Source: Paenibacillus_S sp043945595
GTDB lineage: Bacteria; Bacillota; Bacilli; Paenibacillales; NBRC-103111
DNA length: 64,000 bases
Direction of reading: 5' to 3'
Assembly (NCBI RefSeq): GCF_043945595.1
Contig: NZ_JBIFNP010000001.1
Location: 4,960,001-5,024,000, forward strand
Below the pieces are notes generated by a model. That model was given only the letters and a program-made list of their open reading frames with translations, searched no databases and was not told where the DNA came from. Below, piece after piece: positions 17,854 to 27,134 of this stretch. The stretch's first letter is position 1, and every line of letters starts with the position of its first letter. Made by a program: the position numbers and the translations under genes.

Positions 17854-18001
17854 CTTCATCTCTCCTCAGCTCGTCTCATCTTCACTCTTCTTAGGCTAAA
17901 TCCGGCTTCGCCTATGCGAAGCTTAGAGGGAATTTTAGCACACCTTACAAATGCTGGCAATCGTTTTTCCTGAAGGACGCCGGTTCCTGCCTTGCTGCCA
18001 C

Positions 18002-18030
18002 TTGATTTCCGCCCCGCCTTGCGGTATGAT
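18002..18030 (+). promoter_or_regulatory. sigma-A promoter of the 77-aa gene
   Basis: TTGATT, 17-nt spacer, TATGAT, 40 nt before ATG 18070. Confidence 0.7.
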
Positions 18031-18069
18031 TCAGCCGATATCACTGTTAAAGAAATGGAGAACAAACCG

Positions 18070-18303
18070 ATGATTAAACAGCACCTTATTTATAAGCGCG
18101 ATAAATGGAATATGCTTACGGTTGAGGAGAACGGGAAGACGTTGATTCTGCGCGAGATTTCCGACCAGTGGGGCGAGGAATGCCATACCTTCCTAAGCCG
18201 TCCGGCTATGATGCATTGGGCGGAAAACCGCTTCCGCAAGGAAGACTTCGCCGGCAACGAAGAAGAGTACGACGCGATCATGGCGGCATTTAAAGAAGTG
18301 TAA
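18070..18303 (+). CDS. small unknown protein (77 aa)
   Basis: 77 residues starting MIKQHLIYKRDKWNML, with GGAG 10 nt upstream of ATG 18070. It reads like a compact beta-sheet protein with an acidic C-terminus (FRKEDFAGNEEEYDAIMAAFKEV). No signal peptide or membrane segment. Family not recognised. Its own promoter (18002-18030) supports it as a real gene. Confidence 0.7.
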   Translation: MIKQHLIYKRDKWNMLTVEENGKTLILREISDQWGEECHTFLSRPAMMHWAENRFRKEDFAGNEEEYDAIMAAFKEV

Positions 18304-18324
18304 CTTTTTTCCGCGCGTGAAGGC

Positions 18325-18354
18325 TTGACTTCAAGCCTGTCCTCCTTTTATAAT
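18325..18354 (+). promoter_or_regulatory. promoter of the riboswitch-terC transcript
   Basis: TTGACT, 18-nt spacer, TATAAT, about 20 nt before the aptamer. Confidence 0.75.
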
Positions 18355-18378
18355 GAATTCAATTACATAAGATGTCCT

Positions 18379-18470
18379 CCAAAGGGGAGTAGCTGTCACA
18401 GTAAAGTCGTCAGTTCGGGCGCAAGCCCCGGCTTTATTGGCAACGAAACGTTGTTAGCAAGACCTTTGCC
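18379..18470 (+). ncRNA. yybP-ykoY manganese riboswitch aptamer
   Basis: Contains the conserved yybP-ykoY core: CAAAGGGGAGTAGCTG at the 5' side, GTCGTCAGTTCGGG, and TTGGCAACGAAACGTT then TAGCAAGACCTTTG at the 3' side. P1 pairs CAAAGG (18380-18385) with CCTTTG (18463-18468). This class binds Mn2+ and usually turns expression on. Here it precedes a TerC gene, the same pairing as B. subtilis ykoY. Confidence 0.93.
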
Positions 18471-18532
18471 TATACGGTAGAGGTCTTTTGTGTTTTAAAG
18501 AGACCTGTACCGCAGCGGTAGAGGTCTTTTTT
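18459..18532 (+). terminator. tandem terminator hairpins of the Mn riboswitch expression platform
   Basis: Hairpin 1 (18459-18487): AAGACCTTTGCC / GGTAGAGGTCTT, whose 5' arm is the P1 3' strand, so aptamer folding and termination exclude each other. Hairpin 2 (18500-18528): AGACCTGTACC / GGTAGAGGTCT followed by T6. Both share the 3' arm GGTAGAGGTCTTTT, suggesting duplication. Confidence 0.8.
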
Positions 18533-18563
18533 ATGTAAAAAACATAAAAGGAGCGGATGAAAC

Positions 18564-19361
18564 ATGGAGTGGTTAAACGCGGCATTTTTTACTGCACTGC
18601 TCAGCATCATTCTTATCGACCTCGTACTTGCCGGTGACAATGCGATCGTGATCGGACTTGCGGCCCGGAACCTGCCGAAGGAGCATCAGAAGAAAGCGAT
18701 TATTTGGGGAACGGTAGGCGCTATCGTCATTCGTGCGGTTGCAACGCTGGTTGTCGTCTGGCTGCTGAAGCTGCCGGCCCTGCTGCTGATCGGAGGCGTC
18801 ATCCTCGTCTGGATCGCCTACAAGCTGCTGGTGGACAAAAAGGACCATGAAATCCAGGCTAAAAACAAGCTGTGGCCCGCCATTCAAACCATTATTGTCG
18901 CCGACGCGGTCATGGGCTTCGATAATGTGATGGCCGTTGCAGGCGTATCGCATGGAAGTTTCCTGCTCGTCGTTCTCGGACTGCTGATCAGCGTGCCTAT
19001 CGTGGTCGCGGGCAGCACGCTGTTCATTAAATGGATGGATAAATTTCCGTGGATCATGTATGCGGGCGCAGCCGTTCTGGCCTTTACCGCAGGCAAGATG
19101 CTGACGGAGGACCCGCTGGTGCACGGCTGGTTCGAAGCCAATCCCGTCGTCAAATGGGCTTTGATCGTGATGGTTATCGCCGGAGTGCTGGTAGGCGGCT
19201 TGTGGAAAAAGCTGTTCGGCTTCAACGTCTCGGTCAACAATAACGGGCATCTGACGATTCCGAGGGAGCTGGTGGAGGAAGCGGATATCCACCCCGACGA
19301 CAGCTTTAAGGCAAGCCAGGATGAGCAGGGACGGCTGATTTTGGTAAAATCCAACGGGTGA
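18564..19361 (+). CDS. TerC family membrane protein (YkoY-like) with AbrB-like tail
   Basis: 265-residue TerC family protein, probably an Mn2+ exporter or a factor that metallates secreted proteins, under a Mn riboswitch. Seven or so transmembrane helices include the family motifs DLVLAGDNAIVIGLAARNLP and VADAVMGFDNVMAVAGVS (conserved Asp/Asn pairs of the metal path). After the last helix (about residue 215) a cytoplasmic tail reads NNNGHLTIPRELVEEADI then HPDDSFKASQDEQGRLILVK, resembling a SpoVT/AbrB swapped-hairpin DNA-binding domain. AAAGGAG upstream of ATG 18564. Ends at a strong terminator. Confidence 0.9.
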   Translation: MEWLNAAFFTALLSIILIDLVLAGDNAIVIGLAARNLPKEHQKKAIIWGTVGAIVIRAVATLVVVWLLKLPALLLIGGVILVWIAYKLLVDKKDHEIQAKNKLWPAIQTIIVADAVMGFDNVMAVAGVSHGSFLLVVLGLLISVPIVVAGSTLFIKWMDKFPWIMYAGAAVLAFTAGKMLTEDPLVHGWFEANPVVKWALIVMVIAGVLVGGLWKKLFGFNVSVNNNGHLTIPRELVEEADIHPDDSFKASQDEQGRLILVKSNG

Positions 19362-19411
19362 CTTCGGCGCCTGTTCTGTTTCAAACCATTGTTTCGTACA
19401 ATGGATCAAGG

Positions 19412-19449
19412 GGAAGGGCACGAGAGCTTTCGCGCCCTTCCTTTTTTTA
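19412..19449 (+). terminator. terminator of terC
   Basis: GGAAGGGCACG / CGCGCCCTTCC followed by T7. Confidence 0.9.
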
Positions 19450-19475
19450 CATATCAGAATGTATTTATAACTTTT

Positions 19476-19526
19476 CGGGGTCCCCGCCGCCTCGAAGCAT
19501 AATCCCCACTTTATGGGGTTATTTTA
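19476..19526 (+). repeat. dispersed intergenic repeat, copy B
   Basis: TTCGGGGTCCCCGC, CGAAGCATAA and CCCCACTTTATGGGGTT in the same order as at 5852-5926, but with about 15 nt fewer between the first two blocks. The last hairpin differs by paired changes (CCAC-GTGG against CCCCA-TGGGG), consistent with a conserved RNA or DNA fold. Confidence 0.6.
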
Positions 19527-19624
19527 CGGCTGTAAAGGAATTCCGCATTGCGGCGACGAACTGTAACATACTAAATCCGCTTTTCCGTACTGACGCAAAG
19601 CAACCGATGAGGTGAAAGTTTGCT

Positions 19625-19810
19625 ATGAGCAACAGCGCTACCATGTTAACGTTTATTATCGTTTCTTTCTGCTTCGCTCTCGTGCTTATTATGAAGAAGG
19701 ATACGCTCCCGTCCCATGTGAAACGGCCTCTGGCCATCCTCGCGCTGGTCATGGTCGTCTTCTCGTTTACGCTGATTGTCTACAGCTTCTTCAGCCTGCA
19801 CAAGAGCTGA
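19625..19810 (+). CDS. small two-helix membrane protein (61 aa)
   Basis: 61 residues, two hydrophobic helices (MLTFIIVSFCFALVLIM; LAILALVMVVFSFTLIVYSFF) joined by a short basic loop. GAGGTG lies 10 nt before ATG. Function unknown; such proteins are common and often sporulation or stress related. Stands alone between the repeat element and pepF. Confidence 0.7.
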   Translation: MSNSATMLTFIIVSFCFALVLIMKKDTLPSHVKRPLAILALVMVVFSFTLIVYSFFSLHKS

Positions 19811-20059
19811 GTCCGACCGGCGCCTGCGGCGGGACGCTCTACCGTCTTCCCTCCTCCCGCCCGTTTTACATCGACACGTATTTTTTTTATAATTAAGCTA
19901 CATTCCGGCCATACTAGGAAAAAAATTGCAGGGAGCGTGAGCGCTATGCGTTTTTTTCCCCTGGTCATGACGGGTGTGCTGCTCACCGGGACCATGTTGT
20001 CTGCCCCCGTGACAGCCGAACGCGCAACCAAACCATCCAAAATATCAAGGAGGGCTCCC

Positions 20060-21850
20060 ATGAATCAAGTACTTACACGCAAAGACGTTCCGGAAGAACA
20101 GCGCTGGAAGCTGGAAGACCTGTTCCCGAATCAACAAGCCTGGGATCAAGAGTATCAGGCCGTGAAAGAAGAGATGAAGAAGGCAGCCTCATTCCATGGC
20201 AAACTGAAAGAGCCTGCAGCCATCAAGCAGTGCTTTGAGCTCGAAGACAAAATTTCCTTACATACCGAAAGATTGTACGTCTACGCTAATATGAAGCACC
20301 ACGAGGATACAGCGGAACCTACATACCAGGCATTGTCCGATAAAGCCAAACGATTAAGCGTAGAAACCGGAGAGGCCTTATCCTTTATTTCACCGGAAAT
20401 TTTGAGCTTGTCCGACGATGAGCTGAAGAAGCTGATTGCCGACCCTGAGCTCAGCTTCTACAAAAGAACGCTCGAAGAAATGGTTCGCGAGAAGCAGCAC
20501 GTGCTGTCCAAAAACGAGGAAGCACTGCTGGCGCAGGTCGGCAACCTGTCCCAAGCCCCTGGAACCATCTACAGCATGCTGAACAATGCGGATTTGAAAT
20601 TCCCTAAAGTGAAAAACGAACAAGGCGAGGAAGTCGAGCTGACGCACGGCCGCTACATTCAATTCCTCGAAAGCCGCAACCGCGAGGTGCGCAAAGAGGC
20701 GTTCCAAGCGATGTATGCGACGTACGGCAAAAATAAAAATACGATCGGCGCGACGCTGGCGGCCAATATTACCAAAAATATTTTTTATTCCAAGGTCCGC
20801 AAATACCCTTCTACGCTGGAAATGTCGCTCTACGGCGACAACATCGACAAAGAGGTGTACACGAACCTGATCGATGCCATCCACCAGTCGCTGCCGCTGA
20901 TGCACCGCTATATGACGCTGCGCAAAAAGCTGCTCAAAGTGGATGAACTGCACATGTACGACCTGTTCGCCCCGCTGGTGGACGAATACAAGATGGATAT
21001 CACTTACGATCAGGCCAAACAGACGGTCAAAGAAAGCTTGAAGCCGCTCGGCCAAAATTATTTGAACATTCTGCAGGAAGGGTTCGACGACCGCTGGATC
21101 GACGTTTATGAGAATGAAGGCAAGCGCAACGGAGCCTACAGCTGGGGCGCGTTCGGCACCCATCCTTACGTGCTGCTGAACCATAAGGACAACCTGAACA
21201 GCATGTTTACGCTGACGCATGAAATGGGTCATGCCATTCATTCGTACTTGTCCGATGCGAATCAGCCTTACCGTTATGCGCAGTATACGATTTTTCTTGC
21301 GGAAGTGGCCTCCACGCTGAATGAAGCGCTGCTGATGGATTATATGCTCAAGAAATCGACCGATCCGAAAGAAAAGATGTACCTGCTTACTTATTACATG
21401 GACCAATTCCGGACAACGGTATTCCGTCAGACGATGTTCGCCGAATTCGAGAAGATCACCCATGAGAAAGCGGAGCAAGGGGAATCTTTGACACCGCAGG
21501 AGTTCAGCAAGATTTATTATGATCTGAACAAGCTGTACTACGGCGACGACATGGTCGTAGATCAGGACATCGAGATGGAATGGGCGCGTATCCCCCACTT
21601 CTACAACAGCTTCTATGTGTACAAATATGCGACGGGCTTCTCGGCGGCAACCAGCTTTGCCAAACAGATTCTTGAAGAAGGCCAGCCGGCCGTCGATCGT
21701 TATTTAGGCTTCCTGAAAAGCGGAGGCAGCGATTACTCCATCAATATTCTGAAAAAAGCCGGCGTCGATATGTCTTCACCGGAACCGATCAAGCAGGCTA
21801 TGGACGTATTCAAAGGCTTGCTGGAGCAAATGGAGCAGTTGGCTAAGTAA
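20060..21850 (+). CDS. pepF: oligoendopeptidase F (M3B peptidase)
   Basis: Zinc metallopeptidase of 596 residues that cleaves oligopeptides. The zinc motif HEMGHAIHS with the downstream Glu (LAEVASTLNEALL) is intact. Length from ATG 20060 (MNQVLTRKDVPEEQRWKLEDLF, AAGGAGGG 6 nt upstream) is standard for PepF. The frame continues upstream to ATG 19946, which has its own GGGAG and would add a signal-peptide-like segment (RFFPLVMTGVLLTGTMLSAP then VTAERA). Two alternative starts, cytosolic and exported, are therefore possible. Monocistronic. Confidence 0.92.
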   Translation: MNQVLTRKDVPEEQRWKLEDLFPNQQAWDQEYQAVKEEMKKAASFHGKLKEPAAIKQCFELEDKISLHTERLYVYANMKHHEDTAEPTYQALSDKAKRLSVETGEALSFISPEILSLSDDELKKLIADPELSFYKRTLEEMVREKQHVLSKNEEALLAQVGNLSQAPGTIYSMLNNADLKFPKVKNEQGEEVELTHGRYIQFLESRNREVRKEAFQAMYATYGKNKNTIGATLAANITKNIFYSKVRKYPSTLEMSLYGDNIDKEVYTNLIDAIHQSLPLMHRYMTLRKKLLKVDELHMYDLFAPLVDEYKMDITYDQAKQTVKESLKPLGQNYLNILQEGFDDRWIDVYENEGKRNGAYSWGAFGTHPYVLLNHKDNLNSMFTLTHEMGHAIHSYLSDANQPYRYAQYTIFLAEVASTLNEALLMDYMLKKSTDPKEKMYLLTYYMDQFRTTVFRQTMFAEFEKITHEKAEQGESLTPQEFSKIYYDLNKLYYGDDMVVDQDIEMEWARIPHFYNSFYVYKYATGFSAATSFAKQILEEGQPAVDRYLGFLKSGGSDYSINILKKAGVDMSSPEPIKQAMDVFKGLLEQMEQLAK

Positions 21851-21931
21851 TCCTTACTCACTACAAGGCTGCAGCATGCAGAGTCATGTTCGCAGCCTTC
21901 TCTTCATTTTCGCCGGAAAGGACAAACTACT

Positions 21932-22273
21932 ATGAAAGCACAATGGACTTTTATATTTATCCTCATCTTTGCTCTGGTCACGGCTATTTTTGCCGTCATC
22001 AACGTCGAGCCCGTGCAAGTGCACCTGCTGTTTACCGAGACGACCATTCCTCTGATTCTGGTTATTCTCAGCTCGACCCTGCTCGGAGGCTTGATCGTCG
22101 GTTTAATCGGAATCAGCAAACAGTTTAAATTAAAGCGTACGATAAAACAGCTGGAGAAGCAGTTGAACGAGCTGAAGACGGGACAAGCGCAGCCGCCTGC
22201 TGCAGCCACCGCCGACGTTCCGGCGACACTTCCTGTCGAATCGGAAGAGAAGGATAACAACCCTATCGGCTAG
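21932..22273 (+). CDS. LapA family membrane protein (DUF1049)
   Basis: 113 residues with two membrane helices (WTFIFILIFALVTAIFAVIN; LILVILSSTLLGGLIVGLIG) and a cytoplasmic coiled tail (LKRTIKQLEKQLNELK). This is the DUF1049/LapA layout found with LPS or envelope assembly genes in Gram-negatives and as an orphan in Firmicutes. GGAAAGGA precedes ATG. Function in Gram-positives unknown. Confidence 0.82.
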   Translation: MKAQWTFIFILIFALVTAIFAVINVEPVQVHLLFTETTIPLILVILSSTLLGGLIVGLIGISKQFKLKRTIKQLEKQLNELKTGQAQPPAAATADVPATLPVESEEKDNNPIG

Positions 22274-22397
22274 ACGTTATCTAAAGAAAATTTAGTAACC
22301 AATTTCCCTCTTTACTCATTGAACAATGCCCGGACATTCATTAATATGTTATTTATAATGTGAACTAATATAGCATATAGTAGGAAGGATCCTCCCT

Positions 22398-24061
22398 ATG
22401 ATAGATCCCTTAACACAGCTTGATTCTTTGCAGCTCGGATTTCTGGCTTTTCAACGCTCGGATTCGGGTATGGCGGTTTTATCCAAGCAACACATGATTT
22501 TGGCCGCGAACGTCGCTTTCCATCGATTGTTAGGCTACGCTGACCAACAGCTGCATGGTGTGTACTTAGATACTTTACTGCATCCAAGAATTCATACGCT
22601 GGGCAAAGACCGTTGGGAGACTTTACGGGAATTCCATTTCCTTCATCATGATGGGCATCATGTCGAGGCGCAGGTTACGATGACACCGCTGGATCCGTCC
22701 AATACGGCAAGCGGCTCCTTCCTGCTGCAGATCACCAAAACGATCGTGTACCGCCCTGCTCCTCCGCTATCTGCTGAAATATCAGCCGTTTCGAATCCAT
22801 CGCTGGAAGAAATACTGGATGGCATTCCGGACGGCTTTGTATGCTTGGACTCGTTCGGGCGATTTACTTATATTAATAAGGCCGCTGAAAGAATGATACT
22901 GGCCAGCCGCGAAGCTCTGCTCGGAACCTACATCTGGAACAGCTTCCCCGAAGCGATCGGGTCGCCATTGTACGATCATTATTTATCATGCACTGCCACA
23001 CAGCTTCCGGACAAGCTGGAGACGTACTGCGCCTCGAACAACCGCTGGCTGGAAATCCATGCCTATCCGAATGAACATACCTACTGCGCTCTCCTGAAAG
23101 ATATCACGCTAAGCAAGGATAATGAGAGAGAGAAATCGCTGCAGGAAAGTGAAAAAATGTACCGGATGATCGCCGAGAATTCGACGGACATGATCGCGCG
23201 CATTTCCCTGGACGGGGTCTTCCTTTACATCTCGCCCGCTTCCCGGACGCTGCTCGGATATGAGCCGGAGGAACTGATCGGACGGCGTGTATATGAATAC
23301 TTCCATCCGGAGGAATTCCAGGTTCGATTTATATCAGGAAAAACTGCAGTTGAGCGATTTGAATCTGAATCTTTCCGCTTACCGTTTCCGCAAAAAGGAC
23401 GGAGCTTACGTCTGGTTCGAATCGACCGCCCGCTATATTCTGAACGAGCAGGGACATCATAGCGAAATCATCTCTATTTCAAGAGATATTTCCGCACGCA
23501 AGCATGTCGAGAAGCAGCTGCTCGAAGCTAACGAGCTGCTGCAAAAAATGTCCACGGTCGATGCGCTGACAGGCGTCGCGAACCGGCGGGGCTTCGATGA
23601 ATGCTTCCATCGCGAATGGAAGCAGGGCATCCGGAACGCCAATCCCCTGTCCATGATTCTCGTGGATATCGATTATTTTAAACGCTTCAACGATTCGTAC
23701 GGGCATGCGGAGGGCGATATTTGCCTTAAGCAGGTCGCCGCCGCCCTCAGCCAGGCTGCCGAACGCCCCAACGATTTCATCGCCCGGTACGGCGGCGAGG
23801 AATTCGTGCTGCTGCTTCCCGAAACGGATGCGAAGGGGGCTATTAAGGTGGCCGAGAAGCTTCGTATCGCCGTCGAAAAGCTCGGAATCGTTCATACCAG
23901 GTCCGACACGTCCTATGTAACGATCAGCCTGGGGACCCGCAACGATGATTCCCTGTCGGGATGCCGATGCGGCAGAGCTGTTTATCCGCGCGGATAAAGC
24001 CTTATATCAAGCCAAGCAGGACGGAAGGAATTTGGCCCGAAGATATCAATGTGAAGCTTAA
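22398..24061 (+). CDS. PAS-PAS-PAS-GGDEF diguanylate cyclase (two frameshifts)
   Basis: Predicted cytosolic c-di-GMP synthase, about 553 residues after repair. Three PAS domains (about 15-115, 135-235, 250-370: EEILDGIPDGFVCLDSFGRF; MIAENSTDMIARISLDG) precede a GGDEF domain (about 385-550) with DALTGVANRRGF, VDIDYFKRFNDSYGH and the active site GGEEF. An inhibitory site R-P-N-D lies five residues before GGEEF. The frame breaks near 23319 (HPEEF to RFDLYQEK) and near 23959 (extra G before DADAAELFIRADKALYQAK). Each needs one base removed, and the total length then fits exactly. Terminator follows at 24070. Confidence 0.85.
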
Positions 24062-24069
24062 TCTGCAAT

Positions 24070-24103
24070 CCGCAGCCCTGCGAAAGGGACTGCGGTTTTT
24101 TTT
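24070..24103 (+). terminator. terminator of diguanylate cyclase gene
   Basis: CCGCAGCCCT / AGGGACTGCGG followed by T8. Confidence 0.88.
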
Positions 24104-24228
24104 GCCCAATCCCCGTAAAAATTGGAACAAAAAGGTACACGCCTGCGTTTGAGATTACGAAAGGATGTACCGGCCGAATCTTAGCCAAGCCCGGCTCGTT
24201 TATTTTCATTTCAGTTGGAGGGAAGCAC

Positions 24229-26734
24229 ATGAATAAAATGTGGTCACTAAGTTGTCTGCTGGCATGCACGGTCTTTACTTCCGGGGCCTCACTGCCTTCG
24301 GCTGCAGAGCCGGACAGCGCCGATCCCGGCATTAAGCTGCAGTTGAACGGTCAAGCCGTTTCATTCAGCTGCATGCCGCGCCTGATCGATAGCACGCTCA
24401 TGGTCCCGCTCAGAGACTTGTCGGAGGCTCTCGGCGTACAGGTGGAGTGGGACGAGGCAACCCAAAGCGCTACGGCGACAAAAGCGGACCGCTCGATCCG
24501 GATAACGGCAGGAACCGTTCAAGCCGAACGCCGAAACCAGCCGGTCCAGCTCGATACCGCTCCTCGCATGGAGGCCGGCAAATTGTATGTACCGGTCCGC
24601 TTCTTCAGCGAGTCGTTTGATTTCAACGTATTCTGGGACGGGCCGGCCCGATCGGTCTCTATTGCGGATGCCTCCACGGCTCTTCCAGCCGTGGGATCGG
24701 CAGAGCGTCTCCAGCAGCTGCTGGAGGAATCCGCTGCGCAGGGCTACGATACTACAGGCATAGCCGCCCTCCCCGCTGCCGTTGAGGATAGCTCCGCTAT
24801 CGTTAAACGTTCTCCGGCGGCAGCGTTAAAGGAAGACGCTTCAGCGAGCGCCGCCTCCTCAGCCGCTTCAGCCGCCCCGGAGTCCAAGCCCTCCTTTTCG
24901 GGAACCAACATTCAGGTAAAGGGCGTAGACGAAGCGGATATTATCAAAACCGACGGCTCGCTGATTTATCAAGTCAACCGCAACCGGGTTCTCATTACGG
25001 CGGCCTATCCCGCCGATCAAATGAAGGTGCTGCAAACATTGAGCTTCGAGGACAAAAACTTCCGCGCCCAGGAGCTGTACGTGGACGAACATCGGCTCAT
25101 TGTCATCGGCAGCACCTCCTACCCGCTGGAGGACAACAAGCCGGTCCCTGACGGCGAAGAACTGTCTGTTCCGGCCGTACAAGCAGCGGATGGAACATCA
25201 GCATCGGCAATGAAAATAAGGCTGATCCCTTCCCGTCCGCAGCGTACAACCACAAAGGCGATCATCTATGAGCCGGAGAGCAGCAGCGGCGCCTTCAGCA
25301 AAACTCGCGAGGCCGAGCTGGAAGGGTGCCTATGTCTCCTCCCGCAAAGTGGACGGCTCCCTGTATTTCGTCACCAATAAAGGATTGGCTTACTCCCCCG
25401 CGCTGCGCCTGAATCAAAGCCGGCCGGCCGCCGGGACGGATACGCTGTCTTCCCTGTCCAAGCAGCTCCCCGTCTATAAAGATTCAGCCGCCGGGAACGA
25501 CTTTATCCCTGTAGGCTACGACAGCATCCGGTATTTTCCGGATTCGTTGAAGTCCACCTACTTAATGATCGGCGGCCTCAACCTGGATCAGCCAGGACAG
25601 AGCATGACGGTGCAGAGCTATCTCGGCTCCGGGAGCGAGGTCTATGCTTCCCGGAAGCATCTGTACGTAGTATCGCCGGAATACGCCGCTGCTTCCGTAC
25701 AGCCCCTGGACACATCGGCGCCGCAGAGACGCATCGCCTCTTTCCGCGAGGAGAACAGCGCCATTTACAAATTCGGGCTGGACGAAGGGGCGATCCGCTA
25801 TATCGGCCGGGGATCCGTGCCCGGGCATGCGGTCAATTCATTCGCCATGGATGAGAGCAACGGTTATTTCCGCATCGCTACCACCCGGCGTCAATGGAAC
25901 GAGGGCGGCGGCATGAGCATGAGCAGCCAAATGTACGTACTGGATGAATCGCTTCAAACAGCCGGTAAAATCGAGAATATCGCCCCGGGCGAACAAATTT
26001 ATTCCGTTCGTTATACGGGAGACCGCGCTTATATGGTCACCTTCCGAACCGTCGATCCGTTATTCGTCATTGATCTTAAGGAGCCTCAGGCTCCGAAAAT
26101 CGTCGGCAAGCTGAAAATACCGGGCTACAGCAATTATCTGCATCCATATGACGAGAATCATATTATCGGCTTCGGCAAGGACACGGTTGAAATATCCAAC
26201 GAATCCAGTTCCGGCGCTGCGCCGGACAATAGCTTTAATTCCTCAAGCGTATTTTACCAAGGCATGAAAATGGCTCTGTTCGACATCAGCGATGTGGAGC
26301 ATCCGAAAGAGCTGTTCGTTGAGCGTATCGGCGACCGCGGAACCGAATCCGAGCTGCTGAACAATCATAAAGCGCTGCTCTTTTCAAAGGATCAGGGGCT
26401 GCTCGCTTTCCCGGTGACTGTCAGGGAAAACGCTGCGAACGGCAGCGCCGCCGCAGGAACGAAGCAGGTACAGGCCTCGCAGTATGGAAGCTTCACCTTC
26501 CAGGGCGCCTATGTTTATAAGCTTGACCTGACGGAAGGCTTTAAGCTGCAGGGAAAAATCACTCATTTGACCTCGGAGGACTATGACAAGTCCGGCGAGC
26601 TCGGCTCGGCGCCCCAGCGAAGCATTCACCGCGTTCTGTCTATCGGCGATACGCTTTACACCGCCTCGGAGCAAATGCTGAAGGCGACGGAGCTCCGTTC
26701 TTTTCAAGAGGTCGGAGCCGTGACCCTTCCCTAG
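24229..26734 (+). CDS. secreted copper-amine-oxidase-N / beta-propeller protein (one frameshift)
   Basis: Secreted protein of about 834 residues. Signal peptide (WSLSCLLACTVFTSGASLPS), then a copper amine oxidase N-terminal-like domain (about 30-150: MVPLRDLSEALGVQVEWDEA and LYVPVRFFSESF), an Ala/Ser linker, and from about 220 the Beta_propel family domain opening with IQVKGVDEADIIKTDG and continuing to the C-terminus. The frame breaks at 25324-25326 where GAAGGGTGCC should have one G fewer (LEG then AYVSSRKVDGSLYFVTNKG). This family is common in Bacillales and archaea; ligand and role are unknown. Ends at a GC-rich hairpin. Confidence 0.85.
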
Positions 26735-27134
26735 CGCTCTTCCTTCCTACGGATCAAAAGGCTGAAGCCGTGCGCTTTCCTAACGCTTCCGGAAGCTCGT
26801 TTCAGCAGAAAAAAGGAAACCCCCGCCTCCTTTTATGGAGACGGGGGTTTCTGCGCGGGTTGCAAGCGCCGGACAGGCGCTGCAGCGCAATCGCGGCTGT
26901 TCCCGCGCTCCCGGCCTCAAACCCGGCAGCGGTACGATTGGCTGAGACGCGTGACCGGGGTCCGAACCGGCCGGCTAACGCCTTGCGATGCTCGTGACCA
27001 GCCGTGAGGCAGACAGCATGCGGGGCAGAGGCCGATAAGCCGATGGAGCCGACCGAGAGCCCAGCGCAACCCTGACGGCGGCAGCGCGTACTTAAGAGCC
27101 CTCGCTTTCCTGCCGCCTGCCCGGAAGCAACGGC
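26735..27134. other. intergenic region, 400 nt
   Basis: Holds the terminator at 26814-26851. The remaining GC-rich 280 nt show no convincing gene, promoter or repeat on either strand. Confidence 0.6.
26814..26851 (+). terminator. terminator of beta-propeller gene
   Basis: GAAACCCCCGCCTCC / GGAGACGGGGGTTTC; the T run is short. Confidence 0.7.

Noticed and set aside
18456..18532. Considered as two tRNA-like or T-box elements
   Set aside because: No T-box core (GGTGGNACCGCG) or tRNA arms; the arrangement is explained by the Mn riboswitch platform.
19585..19615. TGACGCAAAGCAACCGATGAGG, resembling part of a c-di-GMP riboswitch
   Set aside because: The GAAA-capped stem and the closing GCTGCCG block are missing; only the short core matches, so chance is likely.
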